Below, piece after piece: positions 42,552 to 51,760 of a DNA stretch of 64,000 nt. Within the stretch, counting starts at the first letter, position 1, and each line of letters starts with the position of its first letter. The translations under genes were made by a program, and so were the position numbers. The notes under the pieces are model-generated. The model was not told where the DNA came from and ran no database searches. It saw nothing but the letters and a program-made list of their open reading frames with translations. The stretch is from Streptomyces sindenensis (GTDB lineage Bacteria; Actinomycetota; Actinomycetes; Streptomycetales; Streptomycetaceae), in the NCBI RefSeq assembly GCF_014649035.1, contig NZ_BMSG01000002.1, forward strand, positions 124,001 to 188,000, given 5' to 3'.

Positions 42552-43226
42552 TCAGCCGCCGGCGGCCGGGGCCCGTTCCGATCCGGCGCGCAGCAGCAGC
42601 GGCGCCTCCTCCACCGGCCCCGCGCCCACGAACTCCGCGATCGCCGTGGCGGATCCGGGCGCGCCCGAGGAGGGGACGCCCGGCGTCTCGCAGATGCCCG
42701 GCTCGTCGTGCGCGGCCGGCGCGCAGTGCAACTCCACGGTCCGCCCGCCCGGACCCATCAGCGTGAGCACGGAACGGATTTCCTCACCGGTCGTGTTCCG
42801 GTAGTAGACGCGCGCCCACACGGTGTCCCCCCGGGCCATGACGCAGGTCTGCGCTTCGACCCCCTCCGGTGCGACGACCTCGGGCCCGCACCGGGCCGTC
42901 GCCGCACCCGACCGGTCGAACCCCGCCGCGCCCGACCGCTCCAGCCCCGCCGCGCCCGACCGATCAAACTCAGACAGGGAACCGGCTTCCGTGCTCATTT
43001 CCGATGGTGATTTCGGCAATGCCGAAGAAGAGGAGGCGGAATCATCTCCGGAGAGCGGATCAGAAACCTTTGGCCTATGACTTTCTGGCGGTCCGGCAGA
43101 TGATTTCCCGGTGTCCGGACCAGCCGATACGGCATCCGGAGCAACGGCCGAGTGCGCGGAAGCAACCAGCGGAACGAGACTTCCGCACACCGCGGCTGCC
43201 GTGAGACCGATCATGCGGAGATTCAT
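42552..43226 (-). CDS. Secreted hypothetical protein
   Basis: A 224-residue protein with a signal peptide (MNLRMIGLTAAAVCGSLVPL) followed by a Ser/Pro-rich region with three imperfect RSGAAG-type repeats (LERSGAAGFDRSGAAT), and a C-terminal beta-rich domain with Cys residues (ARCGPEV, AQTCVMARGDTVWAR, ELHCAPA, GICETPG). No enzyme motif. AGGTGG precedes the ATG at 43226. Cell-surface or extracellular; function unknown. Confidence 0.72.
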   Translation of the reverse strand: MNLRMIGLTAAAVCGSLVPLVASAHSAVAPDAVSAGPDTGKSSAGPPESHRPKVSDPLSGDDSASSSSALPKSPSEMSTEAGSLSEFDRSGAAGLERSGAAGFDRSGAATARCGPEVVAPEGVEAQTCVMARGDTVWARVYYRNTTGEEIRSVLTLMGPGGRTVELHCAPAAHDEPGICETPGVPSSGAPGSATAIAEFVGAGPVEEAPLLLRAGSERAPAAGG

Positions 43227-43426
43227 GGTGGGCCCCACCTGGCAACTGCGCGGAATTCCTGACGACGGACTGACGGCAGACCGACGAAGGACTGACGACA
43301 GGCCGACGATATCGACGGAATGCGTGCCGCCGGGGCGCCCGGCACCCGATTACCTCGGATCCCGTCCGGCTCACACCCGTTCGAGTGAGCCGGACGCCGG
43401 ACCGCCCCGCCCGAAGCCCCAGGAGG

Positions 43427-44185
43427 TCAGTAGGCGAGCCGACTGCCCCCGCCCGGTGCCCCGGTGCTCGCCTCGACCAGGGCGTCCAGCACCGCTTCGA
43501 CATCCGGAAGCCAAGGGGCCGCGGCCGCCGGAGCGCCGCCCTCCGCTCGCCCTCGCGACACCGGGGCCGCAGCGGAAGCGGACTTTCCGAGCGGCCCCCC
43601 GGGCCGCTCCCAGCGGACCTGGCCCGCGCCGGTCCGGGACGGCGGCAGAACGAGATAGCCGCCCTCGCCGTGGAACCGGAGCGAGCTGGGCACCCAGTCC
43701 TTCGCGTACAGCAGTTCGCCGAGCCGTTCCAGGGTGTACGGGGCCACCAGCAGCGACCACCGGGTGGGCGTCGCCACGACGGGGCCGAGCCGCATGCCCA
43801 GCGCGTCGAGGGCGCTCAGCGCTCTGGCGCCGGCCACGGCGGGCAGGCTCACCGCGCAGGGCGCGCGTCCGCCGGTCGCCAGCAGTACGGGGGCGGTGGG
43901 GCGGTTGGTCCACCACCAGCGCACCATGCGCTCGTCCGTGGTGGCCGCCAGCAGGCCGGGGTCGAAGGGGTGCGCGCCCGGTACGGCGCAGTCGGGTTCG
44001 GGGCAGGCGCAGCCGAGGCCGGGGCCGGCGCTCTCGCCGTTCGGGGCGGCGGGATGCGCCGTCCCCACTCCGGGAAGCACGGGCCATTGCCATACGGTGG
44101 CGCAGGTCAGGGCCGCGTCGAGCCGGGCGGTCGCCTCCTTGCGCCGGAGCCGGAGCCTGCGTCGCCTTCCGAGGATCTCGCGCAT
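43427..44185 (-). CDS. Bifunctional DNA primase/polymerase-domain protein, second copy
   Basis: A 252-residue protein with a Cys-rich N-terminal segment (LGCACPEPDCAVPGAHPFD) and a prim-pol-like central region (TNRPTAPVLLATGGR, VSLPAVAGARALSALDALG). The catalytic acidic pair is less clear than in the copy at 36331, so the polymerase activity is doubtful. GGAAAGGAA precedes the ATG at 44185. Its upstream region carries three CACGTG palindromes. Confidence 0.75.
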   Translation of the reverse strand: MREILGRRRRLRLRRKEATARLDAALTCATVWQWPVLPGVGTAHPAAPNGESAGPGLGCACPEPDCAVPGAHPFDPGLLAATTDERMVRWWWTNRPTAPVLLATGGRAPCAVSLPAVAGARALSALDALGMRLGPVVATPTRWSLLVAPYTLERLGELLYAKDWVPSSLRFHGEGGYLVLPPSRTGAGQVRWERPGGPLGKSASAAAPVSRGRAEGGAPAAAAPWLPDVEAVLDALVEASTGAPGGGSRLAY

Positions 44186-44218
44186 GAGCGCTCGTTCCTT
44201 TCCGTTGAACGCCGAGTC

Positions 44219-44250
44219 CACGTGACACCACGTGTGTGTGACACCACGTG
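44219..44250. repeat. Direct repeats with CACGTG palindromes
   Basis: TGACACCACGTG occurs at 44223-44234 and 44239-44250, with a further CACGTG at 44219-44224, just upstream of the minus-strand prim-pol gene. They could be an operator array. Confidence 0.55.
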
Positions 44251-44309
44251 CGTATCTCTTCGCTGTGCGTACGTGCTCATCAGTTCTGCGGTACGGGCGT
44301 GCCGTCGAT

Positions 44310-44500
44310 ACCGAGCGTGAGCCGAGCCGAGCCGAGTGGAACCGATCCGAATAGAACCGATCTGGGGTGGAGCAGAGCCGAACCGAGCCGAACTGAGCAG
44401 AGTCGAGCGGAGTCGAACCGGACAGGGCCTCACCGACCGAGCGGAGTCGTGCTGCTCCGGCGGAGTCGTGCGGGTCGAACCGAGCGGGTCGAGCCGGGCT
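44310..44500. repeat. Degenerate pentanucleotide tract
   Basis: Units such as CCGAG, CCGAA, CCGAT and AGTCG recur with a 5-bp period for about 190 bp. A 5-bp period cannot encode a simple peptide repeat, and no gene is supported in this gap (44186-44818). Confidence 0.65.
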
Positions 44501-44818
44501 GGCGGTCGCCGGGCGAGGGTGGCCTGCGCCTCGCCTGCCGTCCCTGGTGCGAACCCCGCCGTCCGGGGCGGGGGCGTCACGTTCACGGGTGAGGACGCCC
44601 GAACCCGCTGCCGGGTTCCCTGGGCGATCACAACCGCACCCGCGCATCACCGTTTACGTACCCAGCATGCCCGGGATGACGCTCCTCCGGCGACCTGACC
44701 CCGGAGGTACCCCTGTCGAACGGCCCCAGTCGATCGTAAATAGCGTCCGTAGGGTGCATTTTTTGGCCAAGTTAACCCACACTGGGAGAGCACGAATCGC
44801 CCGGTCCCCGAAGGGACA

Positions 44819-46306
44819 ATGCTGGACATCGGGTTACTTGTGCGTGTACATGTGGATGCACTGATAGTGGCGCAGAATCACATGGGGGTTTGCGATGCTA
44901 TTCGACGAATCGCACCGGTCGGAAAGCTGGCTGCCATGAGCGCCCCACACCTGCCGAAAGTGGCTGGAATCGATCCAGAGGTTCCGGTTTCAACGCACAC
45001 TCCCGCACCCCTGACAGAGGTCCCGGGACCGCCCGGAGCCTTCCTCCAGGACCGCCTGGCGGGCTGGGTCTCGGACCTGACGACCCTGCACGAACTCACC
45101 GAGCGGCTGGCCGGGACGAGCACCCTCGAAACCGCCCTGAACGAGCTGTTGCAGGCCGGAGCCGCCCTCGTCGGAGCCCGCCGCGGACTTCTCGTTCTGG
45201 AACCGGCGAACGGCGAAGGCCCCTCCGCCACGCGCGGCCTGGGGCTCACCCACGCCGAACTCGGGCACATCGAGACCGTGCCGCGCGCGGCCACCGCGCT
45301 CGGCCGCGTCCTCGACGGACTGCCGGACACGGCCGACGGGATCACCAGCCCCGACCTGCTCGGCGAGCAGGACCTCGACCCCCGGCACCGCGAGGTCGCC
45401 ACCCGGCTCGGCTACGCCGCGAGCTACGCCCTCCCCCTCGCCTCCGAGGCGAGGGGCCGGCTCGGCGCGGCGCTCTGGCTCTACGACGAACCGGCCGCGC
45501 CCGCGCAGAAGCAGCGCCATCTCGCCGGCCTCTACGCGCGCTACGCCACCGAGCACCTGGCCCGCCTGATCGAGCTGGAGCGCGCCCGGGCGGACGTCGC
45601 CGCCGTCGCCGAGGAGCTGCTGCCCAGCCGGCTCCCCCGGATCCCCGGCGTCCAGCTCGCCGCCCGGCACCGCACAGGGCCCCACGGCGGCGGCGACTGG
45701 TACGACGCGCTGCCGCTGCCCGACCGCGCCCTCGGCCTCGCCGTCGGCTCCGTGGGCGGGTCCGGGCCGAGCGCGATGGCCGCCATGGGCCGGCTCCGCG
45801 CCAGCCTGCGGGCGTACGCGGTGATGGAGGGCGAGGACCCCGTCGCCGTACTCTCCGACCTGGAACTGCTGCTGCGGCTCACCGAACCCGCGCGGACCGC
45901 GACCGCCCTGTTCGCCTACTGCGAGCCCGCCGCCCGCAAGGTCGTGCTGGCCGGGGCCGGGCACACCCCGCCGCTGATCCTCGGCGAGCGGCGCTGCGAG
46001 TACGTCGAGACGACGCTCTCCGCCCCGCTCGGGATGCTCGCCTGCTGGGAGGCGCCGAGCGTGGAGTTCAGCCCCGCACCTGGCGAAACGGTGCTGCTCT
46101 ACACGGACGGGCTGCTGCGCCGCACCGGGGACGCGATGGACCGCGCCTTCGCCCGGCTGCACTCCGCCGCCGCCTCCGTACCGAAGCCCGACCGGCACGA
46201 TCCGGCGGCCGTGGCCGACCACGTCCTGCGCACGGTGCTCCCCGACGGCCTCGACCGGAGCGATTCCACCGAGGACGTCGTGATCCTCGCCGCCCACTTC
46301 GACTGA
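44819..46306 (+). CDS. GAF-PP2C (SpoIIE-type) protein phosphatase
   Basis: Up to 495 residues. A GAF-like sensory domain (about 75-245, LHELTERLAGTSTLETALNELLQAGAALVG) precedes a SpoIIE/PP2C phosphatase (VQLAARHRTGPHGGGDWYDALPL, LLYTDGLLRR, DVVILAAHF) with the conserved metal-binding Asp residues. It probably dephosphorylates an anti-anti-sigma factor. The ATG at 44819 includes a rare TTA codon six codons in; a GTG at 44840 is a plausible alternative start that avoids it. Confidence 0.88.
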   Translation: MLDIGLLVRVHVDALIVAQNHMGVCDAIRRIAPVGKLAAMSAPHLPKVAGIDPEVPVSTHTPAPLTEVPGPPGAFLQDRLAGWVSDLTTLHELTERLAGTSTLETALNELLQAGAALVGARRGLLVLEPANGEGPSATRGLGLTHAELGHIETVPRAATALGRVLDGLPDTADGITSPDLLGEQDLDPRHREVATRLGYAASYALPLASEARGRLGAALWLYDEPAAPAQKQRHLAGLYARYATEHLARLIELERARADVAAVAEELLPSRLPRIPGVQLAARHRTGPHGGGDWYDALPLPDRALGLAVGSVGGSGPSAMAAMGRLRASLRAYAVMEGEDPVAVLSDLELLLRLTEPARTATALFAYCEPAARKVVLAGAGHTPPLILGERRCEYVETTLSAPLGMLACWEAPSVEFSPAPGETVLLYTDGLLRRTGDAMDRAFARLHSAAASVPKPDRHDPAAVADHVLRTVLPDGLDRSDSTEDVVILAAHFD

Positions 46307-46432
46307 CCTCCGGCGGCCCCGCGAAGCTCTGCCCGGCGCGCTCTCCGGTAACAGGTCCTTCGGCCCTGGGCCCCCTTCCGTACGCCCGTACGATGGGTGA
46401 TGGTCCAGTGTCGTATCAAGGAGAGACAAATC

Positions 46433-47914
46433 GTGTCTGAGGAGCTCATCCCGGAGACCCCGGAGCAGGAGACCGAAGAGAACGAAGCAGCGGAGGCGAT
46501 CAAGCAGCGGAAGAACGGCCTCTACCCGGCCGTCTCCGACGAGCTCGCCGAGAACATGAAGTCGGGCTGGGCCGACACGGAGCTGCACGACCTCCAGCCG
46601 ATCCCCCAGGCCGAGCACACCGCGAACCGCCGCGCCGCGCTCTCCGCCCGCTTCCCCGGCGAGCGCCTGGTCATCCCCGCGGGCAACCTGAGGACCCGCT
46701 CCAACGACACCGAGTACGCCTTCCGCGCCTCCACCGAGTACGCGTACCTCACCGGTGACCAGACCCAGGACGGCGTCCTCGTCCTGGAGCCGACCGGCGG
46801 CACCGGCCACGAGGCCACCCTCTACCTGCTGCCGCGCTCCAACCGGGAGAACGGCGAGTTCTGGCTCGACGGCCAGGGCGAGCTGTGGGTCGGCCGCCGC
46901 AACTCCCTCACCGAGGCCGAGCAGCTGCTGGGCATCCCCGCGAAGGACGTCCGCGAGCTGCCCGCCGCGCTGGCCGAGGCCACCGGCCCGGTCCGTAACG
47001 TGCGCGGCCACGACGCGTCCATCGAGGCCGCCCTCACCGACAAGGTGACCGCCGAGCGCGACGAGGAACTGCGCGTCTACCTCTCCGAGGCCCGCCTGGT
47101 GAAGGACGCCTTCGAGATCGCCGAGCTGCAGAAGGCCTGCGACGCCACCGCGCGCGGCTTCGAGGACGTCGTCAAGAGCCTCGACAAGGCCGAGGCGACC
47201 AGCGAGCGCTTCATCGAGGGCACGTTCTTCCTGCGCGCCCGGATCGAGGGCAACGACATCGGCTACGGCTCGATCTGCGCCGCCGGCCCGCACGCCACCA
47301 CCCTGCACTGGGTCCGCAACGACGGCGCGGTCCGCGCCGGCGAGCTGCTGCTCCTGGACGCCGGGGTCGAGACCAACGACCTCTACACCGCCGACGTGAC
47401 GCGGACCCTGCCGATCAACGGCACGTTCTCGCCGCTCCAGCGCAAGATCTACGACGCGGTGTACGAGGCCCAGGAGGCGGGCATCGCCGCCGTGAAGCCC
47501 GGTGCCGCCTACCGCGACTTCCACGACGCCGCGCAGCGCGTGCTCGCCGAGAAGCTCGTCGAGTGGGGTCTGCTCGGCGACCTGTCCGTGGAGAAGGTCC
47601 TGGAGCTGGGCCTCCAGCGCCGCTGGACCCTGCACGGCACCGGCCACATGCTCGGCATGGACGTCCACGACTGCGCCGCCGCACGCACCGAGACGTACGT
47701 CGACGGCACGCTGGAGCCGGGCGTCTGCCTGACGGTCGAGCCCGGTCTGTACTTCCAGGCCGACGACCTGACCGTGCCCGAGGAGTACCGGGGCATCGGC
47801 GTCCGGATCGAGGACGACATCCTCGTCACGGAGGACGGCAACCGGAACCTCTCCGACTCGCTGCCGCGTCGGGCGGACGAGGTCGAGGCCTGGATGGCAC
47901 GGCTGAAGGGCTGA
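46433..47914 (+). CDS. Xaa-Pro aminopeptidase (M24B)
   Basis: A 493-residue manganese aminopeptidase P. An N-terminal creatinase-like domain is followed by the pita-bread fold with metal ligands Asp in LLLDAGVE and TADVTRT, His in HGTGHMLGMDVHD, and Glu in TVEPGLYF and GVRIEDD. It removes N-terminal residues next to proline. A GTG start with AAGGAG at 9 nt. A second, truncated M24 peptidase lies at the window's right end. Confidence 0.95.
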   Translation: MSEELIPETPEQETEENEAAEAIKQRKNGLYPAVSDELAENMKSGWADTELHDLQPIPQAEHTANRRAALSARFPGERLVIPAGNLRTRSNDTEYAFRASTEYAYLTGDQTQDGVLVLEPTGGTGHEATLYLLPRSNRENGEFWLDGQGELWVGRRNSLTEAEQLLGIPAKDVRELPAALAEATGPVRNVRGHDASIEAALTDKVTAERDEELRVYLSEARLVKDAFEIAELQKACDATARGFEDVVKSLDKAEATSERFIEGTFFLRARIEGNDIGYGSICAAGPHATTLHWVRNDGAVRAGELLLLDAGVETNDLYTADVTRTLPINGTFSPLQRKIYDAVYEAQEAGIAAVKPGAAYRDFHDAAQRVLAEKLVEWGLLGDLSVEKVLELGLQRRWTLHGTGHMLGMDVHDCAAARTETYVDGTLEPGVCLTVEPGLYFQADDLTVPEEYRGIGVRIEDDILVTEDGNRNLSDSLPRRADEVEAWMARLKG

Positions 47915-47974
47915 GCCCTTCCGTATCGCCGTAACGACCATTGCCGTACGAGACGCGCCGGGGCGCGCCGCTCA

Positions 47975-48478
47975 CTACACCGTGAGCAGCGCGCCCTCGC
48001 GCCATTTCAGGACCTTGTCGAAGCTCACCACCGCGCCGCGGCCCGGTCGGTTGCCGAACTGGACGTGGTCGGAGAGCTGCTGGATCAGGTCGAGGCCCCG
48101 GCCGCTCTCGGCCTCGGTCTCGGCCCGGTGGGAATGCGCGGCTGGACGAAGCGCGCGGCGGGACGGAAATCCCGGCCCCGAGTCGCTGACCTCGATACGG
48201 CATTTCTCGCCGTCCAGATAGGCCGTGACCCGGTACTGCCCGGAGTCCGCGCAGGGACGTCCGGTCCCGGAACTCCCGGAACCCCCGGAATCCCCGGGCA
48301 CCGTCCGGTCGCCGCCGTGCTCGACGGCGTTCGCACAGGCCTCGCTGAGCGCGACCGACAGGTCGAAGGAGATGTCCGGATCCACCCCCGCGGTTTCCAT
48401 GGTGCCGAGCAGGAAACGACGGGCGAGCGGAACGCTCGCGGCTTCGCGCCGCAAATGGAGAGACCACCAGATGCTCAT
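47975..48478 (-). CDS. ATP-binding (anti-sigma kinase-like) protein
   Basis: A 167-residue HATPase protein (LSVALSEACANAVEHGG N-box; EVSDSGPGF G1; ESGRGLDLIQQLSD G2). A Gly/Ser-rich insertion (DSGGSGSSGTGRP) splits the domain. It likely works as a serine kinase in a partner-switching pathway like the phosphatase at 44819. It is divergent from the membrane protein gene. Confidence 0.88.
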   Translation of the reverse strand: MSIWWSLHLRREAASVPLARRFLLGTMETAGVDPDISFDLSVALSEACANAVEHGGDRTVPGDSGGSGSSGTGRPCADSGQYRVTAYLDGEKCRIEVSDSGPGFPSRRALRPAAHSHRAETEAESGRGLDLIQQLSDHVQFGNRPGRGAVVSFDKVLKWREGALLTV

Positions 48479-48794
48479 CTTTCAGCCTCCTGGCTGCGGC
48501 TCGACGTATCGGTACGTATTGCCGCCCTCGGCACTTCGTAAGCACGGATCGGGTGGGAGAGCCCTCGTTCGGCGGATGCGGATATTCGGCCGCTCGGTGT
48601 ATGGACCGGCCGGGTCGCAGGCCACCGGAGTCCCGTCCCGGGTGACCGGGGGTACGCGGCCCGGTCACCTGAAGTGCGTCCCCCGGTCCGTACATCCCCC
48701 GCGAACAGGCGCAACAAGCACGGTTGGGGACGGAGCCTGATCTTCCGGACCTGCCGTACGGCACCCGGGGGCGCAGTGCGATGATGTCCCGGCC
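48479..48794. other. Gene-free divergent region
   Basis: Shared upstream region of the HATPase gene and the copper-cluster membrane protein gene. No coding frame is supported and no strong repeat is visible. Confidence 0.4.
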
Positions 48795-49664
48795 ATGTCC
48801 ACGCCTCGCGCACGCGCCGGAGCCGGTCTGCGGCTCATGAGGGCCACGGTGTTCACCGCGGTCTGCGTCGTGCTGTCCGCGGCCGGACACATGCTCGCCG
48901 CCGGTACGGCCCTCCCCGCGTGGACGTTGCTCGCCGGGTTCCTCGGCGTCCTCGCCGTCGCCACCCTCCTCGCCGGACGGGAACGCTCCCTTCCGGGCAT
49001 CGTGGGCGCACTGGCCGGCGGACAGATCCTCCTCCACGTGCTCTTCGCGTGCGGCAGCCACGGCGGCGGCCCGTCCGCCACCGGGACCACGGGCGGCGAC
49101 AACCCGCTCATCCGGTTCGCGTCCGGGCTCGTGTGCGGTGAAGGACCGGTCCGGCTGAACGCGGCCGAGGCCCACCGCATCGTCTCCTCGGCCGGCATCG
49201 ACCCGTCGACGCTCCCGGGGGCGCACGTCCATCCCGGGGCGGGCGGCACGTCCGGTGCGGCCCAGGCCGTGGCTTCGGCGGGACCGGACGGGGTCTCGGG
49301 CATCGCCCAGGTCTGCGCCGCGGTCACCGCGATGCTGCCGAGCCTGCCGATGTTCCTGGCGCACGTCCTCGTCGCGCTCGCCACCGGCTGGCTGCTGCGC
49401 CGCGGCGAGATCGCCCTCTTCGCGCTGGCCCGGCTCTCCGCCCACAGCGCCCAGGCACTGGCGGCCGGGGCCCGGCTCCGGTCCCTGCGCGCCGCGCTCG
49501 CCCTCGTCCGCGCGCTGCGGGCCGGGGAGCGTGAGCAGCTCGTGGCCGGACCGCGCGCTCCGCGCCACGGCGACGACGTCCCCCCGCCGACCGCCGGGGA
49601 TCCTCTGCAGCACCTGGTGATCAGGCGCGGGCCTCCGTTGGCCCCGTACGCCCTCGCAGCCTGA
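48795..49664 (+). CDS. Integral membrane protein of the copper cluster
   Basis: A 289-residue protein with four or five hydrophobic segments (about residues 15-40, 42-60, 65-85, 165-200). An external loop is His/Gly-rich (CGSHGGGPSATG, GAHVHPGAGG), a composition often linked to metal handling. It precedes YcnI and Sco on the same strand. No defined family; the copper link is from context. Confidence 0.78.
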   Translation: MSTPRARAGAGLRLMRATVFTAVCVVLSAAGHMLAAGTALPAWTLLAGFLGVLAVATLLAGRERSLPGIVGALAGGQILLHVLFACGSHGGGPSATGTTGGDNPLIRFASGLVCGEGPVRLNAAEAHRIVSSAGIDPSTLPGAHVHPGAGGTSGAAQAVASAGPDGVSGIAQVCAAVTAMLPSLPMFLAHVLVALATGWLLRRGEIALFALARLSAHSAQALAAGARLRSLRAALALVRALRAGEREQLVAGPRAPRHGDDVPPPTAGDPLQHLVIRRGPPLAPYALAA

Positions 49665-49816
49665 CGCGACGCCTCCACCGGGCCCCGCGGGCCGCTCACG
49701 CACCTCCCTGTGCACGCGCGCGCCCCGCACGGAACCGCACCCCCGAGGCGTCGTGATGCCGCCGCGCAACCGCGCGCCGGACCACCACGTTCCGTTTCCC
49801 TGTGGAGATTCCTGCC

Positions 49817-50584
49817 ATGAAGCTTTCCCGTATCGCCCTCGCCGGCGGCGTCGCCGCGTCCACCGTCCTGCTGATCGCCGGCCCGGCCGCCGCGCATGTC
49901 AGCGTCCAGCCGGTGGGCGAGGCCGCCAAGGGCGGATACGCCACGCTCAACTTCAAGGTCCCCAACGAGCGCGACCAGGCCTCGACGGTGAAGCTCGAAG
50001 TGAACTTCCCGGCCGACCACCCGCTCTCCTCCGTCACCCCGCAGGCCGTCCCCGGCTGGAAGATCACGATCGACAAGAGCAAGCTCGACAAGCCTCTCGA
50101 GGTGCACGGCCGCAAGATCACCGAGGCCGTCTCCAAGGTGACCTGGACGGCGGAGGACAGCGAGATCGCCCCCGGCTTCTTCCAGCAGTTCCCGGTCTCC
50201 GTCGGCGCGCTGCCCGAGGACGCCGACCAGCTCGTCTTCAAGGCGATCCAGACGTACGACAACAAGGAAGTCGTCCGCTGGATCGAGGAGCCCACCGAGG
50301 GCGGCGAGGAGCCCGACAGCCCCGCCCCGGTCCTGAAGCTGACCGCCGCCGCCGACGACCACCACGGTGGCGGCGCGGCCGACGACGCCAAGAAGGCCGA
50401 CGACGCAAAGGAGGGCGACGACCACAAGGCCGCCGACACCGCCGCTTCGACCAAGGAGACCAGCGCCGCCGCGTCCTCCTCCTCCAGCGACACCACCGCC
50501 CGCACCCTGGGCATCATCGGCATCGTCATCGGTGTCGCCGGTGTCGCGTTCGGCGTACTCGCCGGACGCCGCCGTTCGGCCTGA
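49817..50584 (+). CDS. YcnI/DUF1775 copper-related protein
   Basis: A 255-residue exported protein. The signal peptide ends at AAAHVSVQP, placing a His at the mature N terminus as in YcnI proteins, where it binds copper. A DUF1775 domain (about 30-175) is followed by a Lys/Ala/Asp-rich spacer and a C-terminal TM helix with an Arg-rich tail (ARTLGIIGIVIGVAGVAFGVLAGRRRSA). It is the first of a tight series with Sco, PCuAC and CopCD. Confidence 0.9.
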   Translation: MKLSRIALAGGVAASTVLLIAGPAAAHVSVQPVGEAAKGGYATLNFKVPNERDQASTVKLEVNFPADHPLSSVTPQAVPGWKITIDKSKLDKPLEVHGRKITEAVSKVTWTAEDSEIAPGFFQQFPVSVGALPEDADQLVFKAIQTYDNKEVVRWIEEPTEGGEEPDSPAPVLKLTAAADDHHGGGAADDAKKADDAKEGDDHKAADTAASTKETSAAASSSSSDTTARTLGIIGIVIGVAGVAFGVLAGRRRSA

Positions 50585-50628
50585 CCGGCCGGCTCCCTCA
50601 CCCGCACCACGTTCAGGACATCTCTCCC

Positions 50629-51288
50629 ATGCGCAACAGAAAAGCAGTGACGGCCGTGGCGTTCGCCGCCGCGGCCGCACTGGCCCTCTCCGCCTGCGGC
50701 ACCGGTGACGACAAGGCGGGCTCCTCGGCCGTCGCCGACGTCAGCGCCCCGCCGAACGACAAGGCCGCGACCGTCCTCGACCAGCCGTTCACCAAGCCGA
50801 ACCTCGTCCTCACCGACACCCACGGCAAGGAGTACGACCTCCGCGAGGCGACCAAGGGCAAGCCGACGCTCATCTACTTCGGCTACACCAACTGCCCCGA
50901 CGTCTGCCCGCTGACCATGAGCAACATCTCCCTCGCCAAGCGGGAGCTGCCCAAGGCCGACCAGGACAAGCTCCAGGTCGTCTTCGTCACCACCGACCCC
51001 GAGCGCGACACCCCCGCCTCGCTCGGCAAGTGGCTCGCCGCCCAGGACCCCACCTTCACCGGCCTCACCGGCGACTTCCCGACCATCCAGGCCGGGGCAC
51101 GGCAGATCGGCATCGGCATCGACGCGCCGAAGAAGGAGAAGGACGGGACCGTCGTCTCGATGCACGGCGCCCAGGTCATCGCCTTCTCCCCGAAGACGGA
51201 CCAGGGGTATGTGCTCTACGGCGAGGACACCTCAGCGGAGGAGTACGCGAAGGACCTCCCCAAGCTGATCAAGGGGGAGGCTCCGTGA
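50629..51288 (+). CDS. Sco1/SenC-family copper chaperone
   Basis: A 219-residue lipoprotein. The lipobox is in LALSAC near residue 22. The thioredoxin-like fold carries the copper-binding CxxxC in TNCPDVCPL and the conserved His in VSMHGAQV. Sco proteins deliver copper to the CuA site of cytochrome oxidase and, in Streptomyces, to secreted copper enzymes. Its stop overlaps the PCuAC start as GTGA (51285-51288). Confidence 0.92.
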   Translation: MRNRKAVTAVAFAAAAALALSACGTGDDKAGSSAVADVSAPPNDKAATVLDQPFTKPNLVLTDTHGKEYDLREATKGKPTLIYFGYTNCPDVCPLTMSNISLAKRELPKADQDKLQVVFVTTDPERDTPASLGKWLAAQDPTFTGLTGDFPTIQAGARQIGIGIDAPKKEKDGTVVSMHGAQVIAFSPKTDQGYVLYGEDTSAEEYAKDLPKLIKGEAP

Positions 51289-51746
51289 ACCGCCGCCGCG
51301 CGGCTCTCGCCTGCGCCCTCGCCCTCACCACCGGGCTGGCGCTGGCCGGGTGCTCGTCGGACAGCGGGTCGGGCGGCGAGCCGGAGCTGAAGGTCGTCGG
51401 CGCCTTCATGCCGCAGCCGGTCAGCGACATGGCCGCCGGATTCCTCGTCGTACAGAACAGCGGCGGGACCGCGGACCGGCTCACCTCGGTGACCAGCCCG
51501 CTCTCCGACGACGTCACGATCCACGAGACGAAGAACCAGAAGATGCGCGAGGTCTCCTCGTTCGAGGTGCCCGCGAACGGCGAGCTCGATCTCGAACGCG
51601 GTGGCAGCCACATCATGTTCATGAAGCTCAAGCAGAAGCCCAAGCAGGGCGAGAAGGTCTCCGTCGAGCTGCACTTCGAGAAGGCCGACCCCATCACGGT
51701 CGACCTGCCGGTGAAGGAAACCACCCACAACCCGAAGAAGCAGTGA
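51285..51746 (+). CDS. PCu(A)C-family copper chaperone
   Basis: A 153-residue lipoprotein with the lipobox LAGC. The Cu(I) motif H-x(n)-M-x(n)-H-x-M is visible: His in TIHETKNQKMRE and the HIMFM in GGSHIMFMKL. It passes copper to Sco (the ECuC-Sco pair of S. lividans). GTG start coupled to the Sco stop. Confidence 0.92.
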   Translation: MNRRRAALACALALTTGLALAGCSSDSGSGGEPELKVVGAFMPQPVSDMAAGFLVVQNSGGTADRLTSVTSPLSDDVTIHETKNQKMREVSSFEVPANGELDLERGGSHIMFMKLKQKPKQGEKVSVELHFEKADPITVDLPVKETTHNPKKQ

Positions 51747-51760
51747 GGGACTGACGCCAG

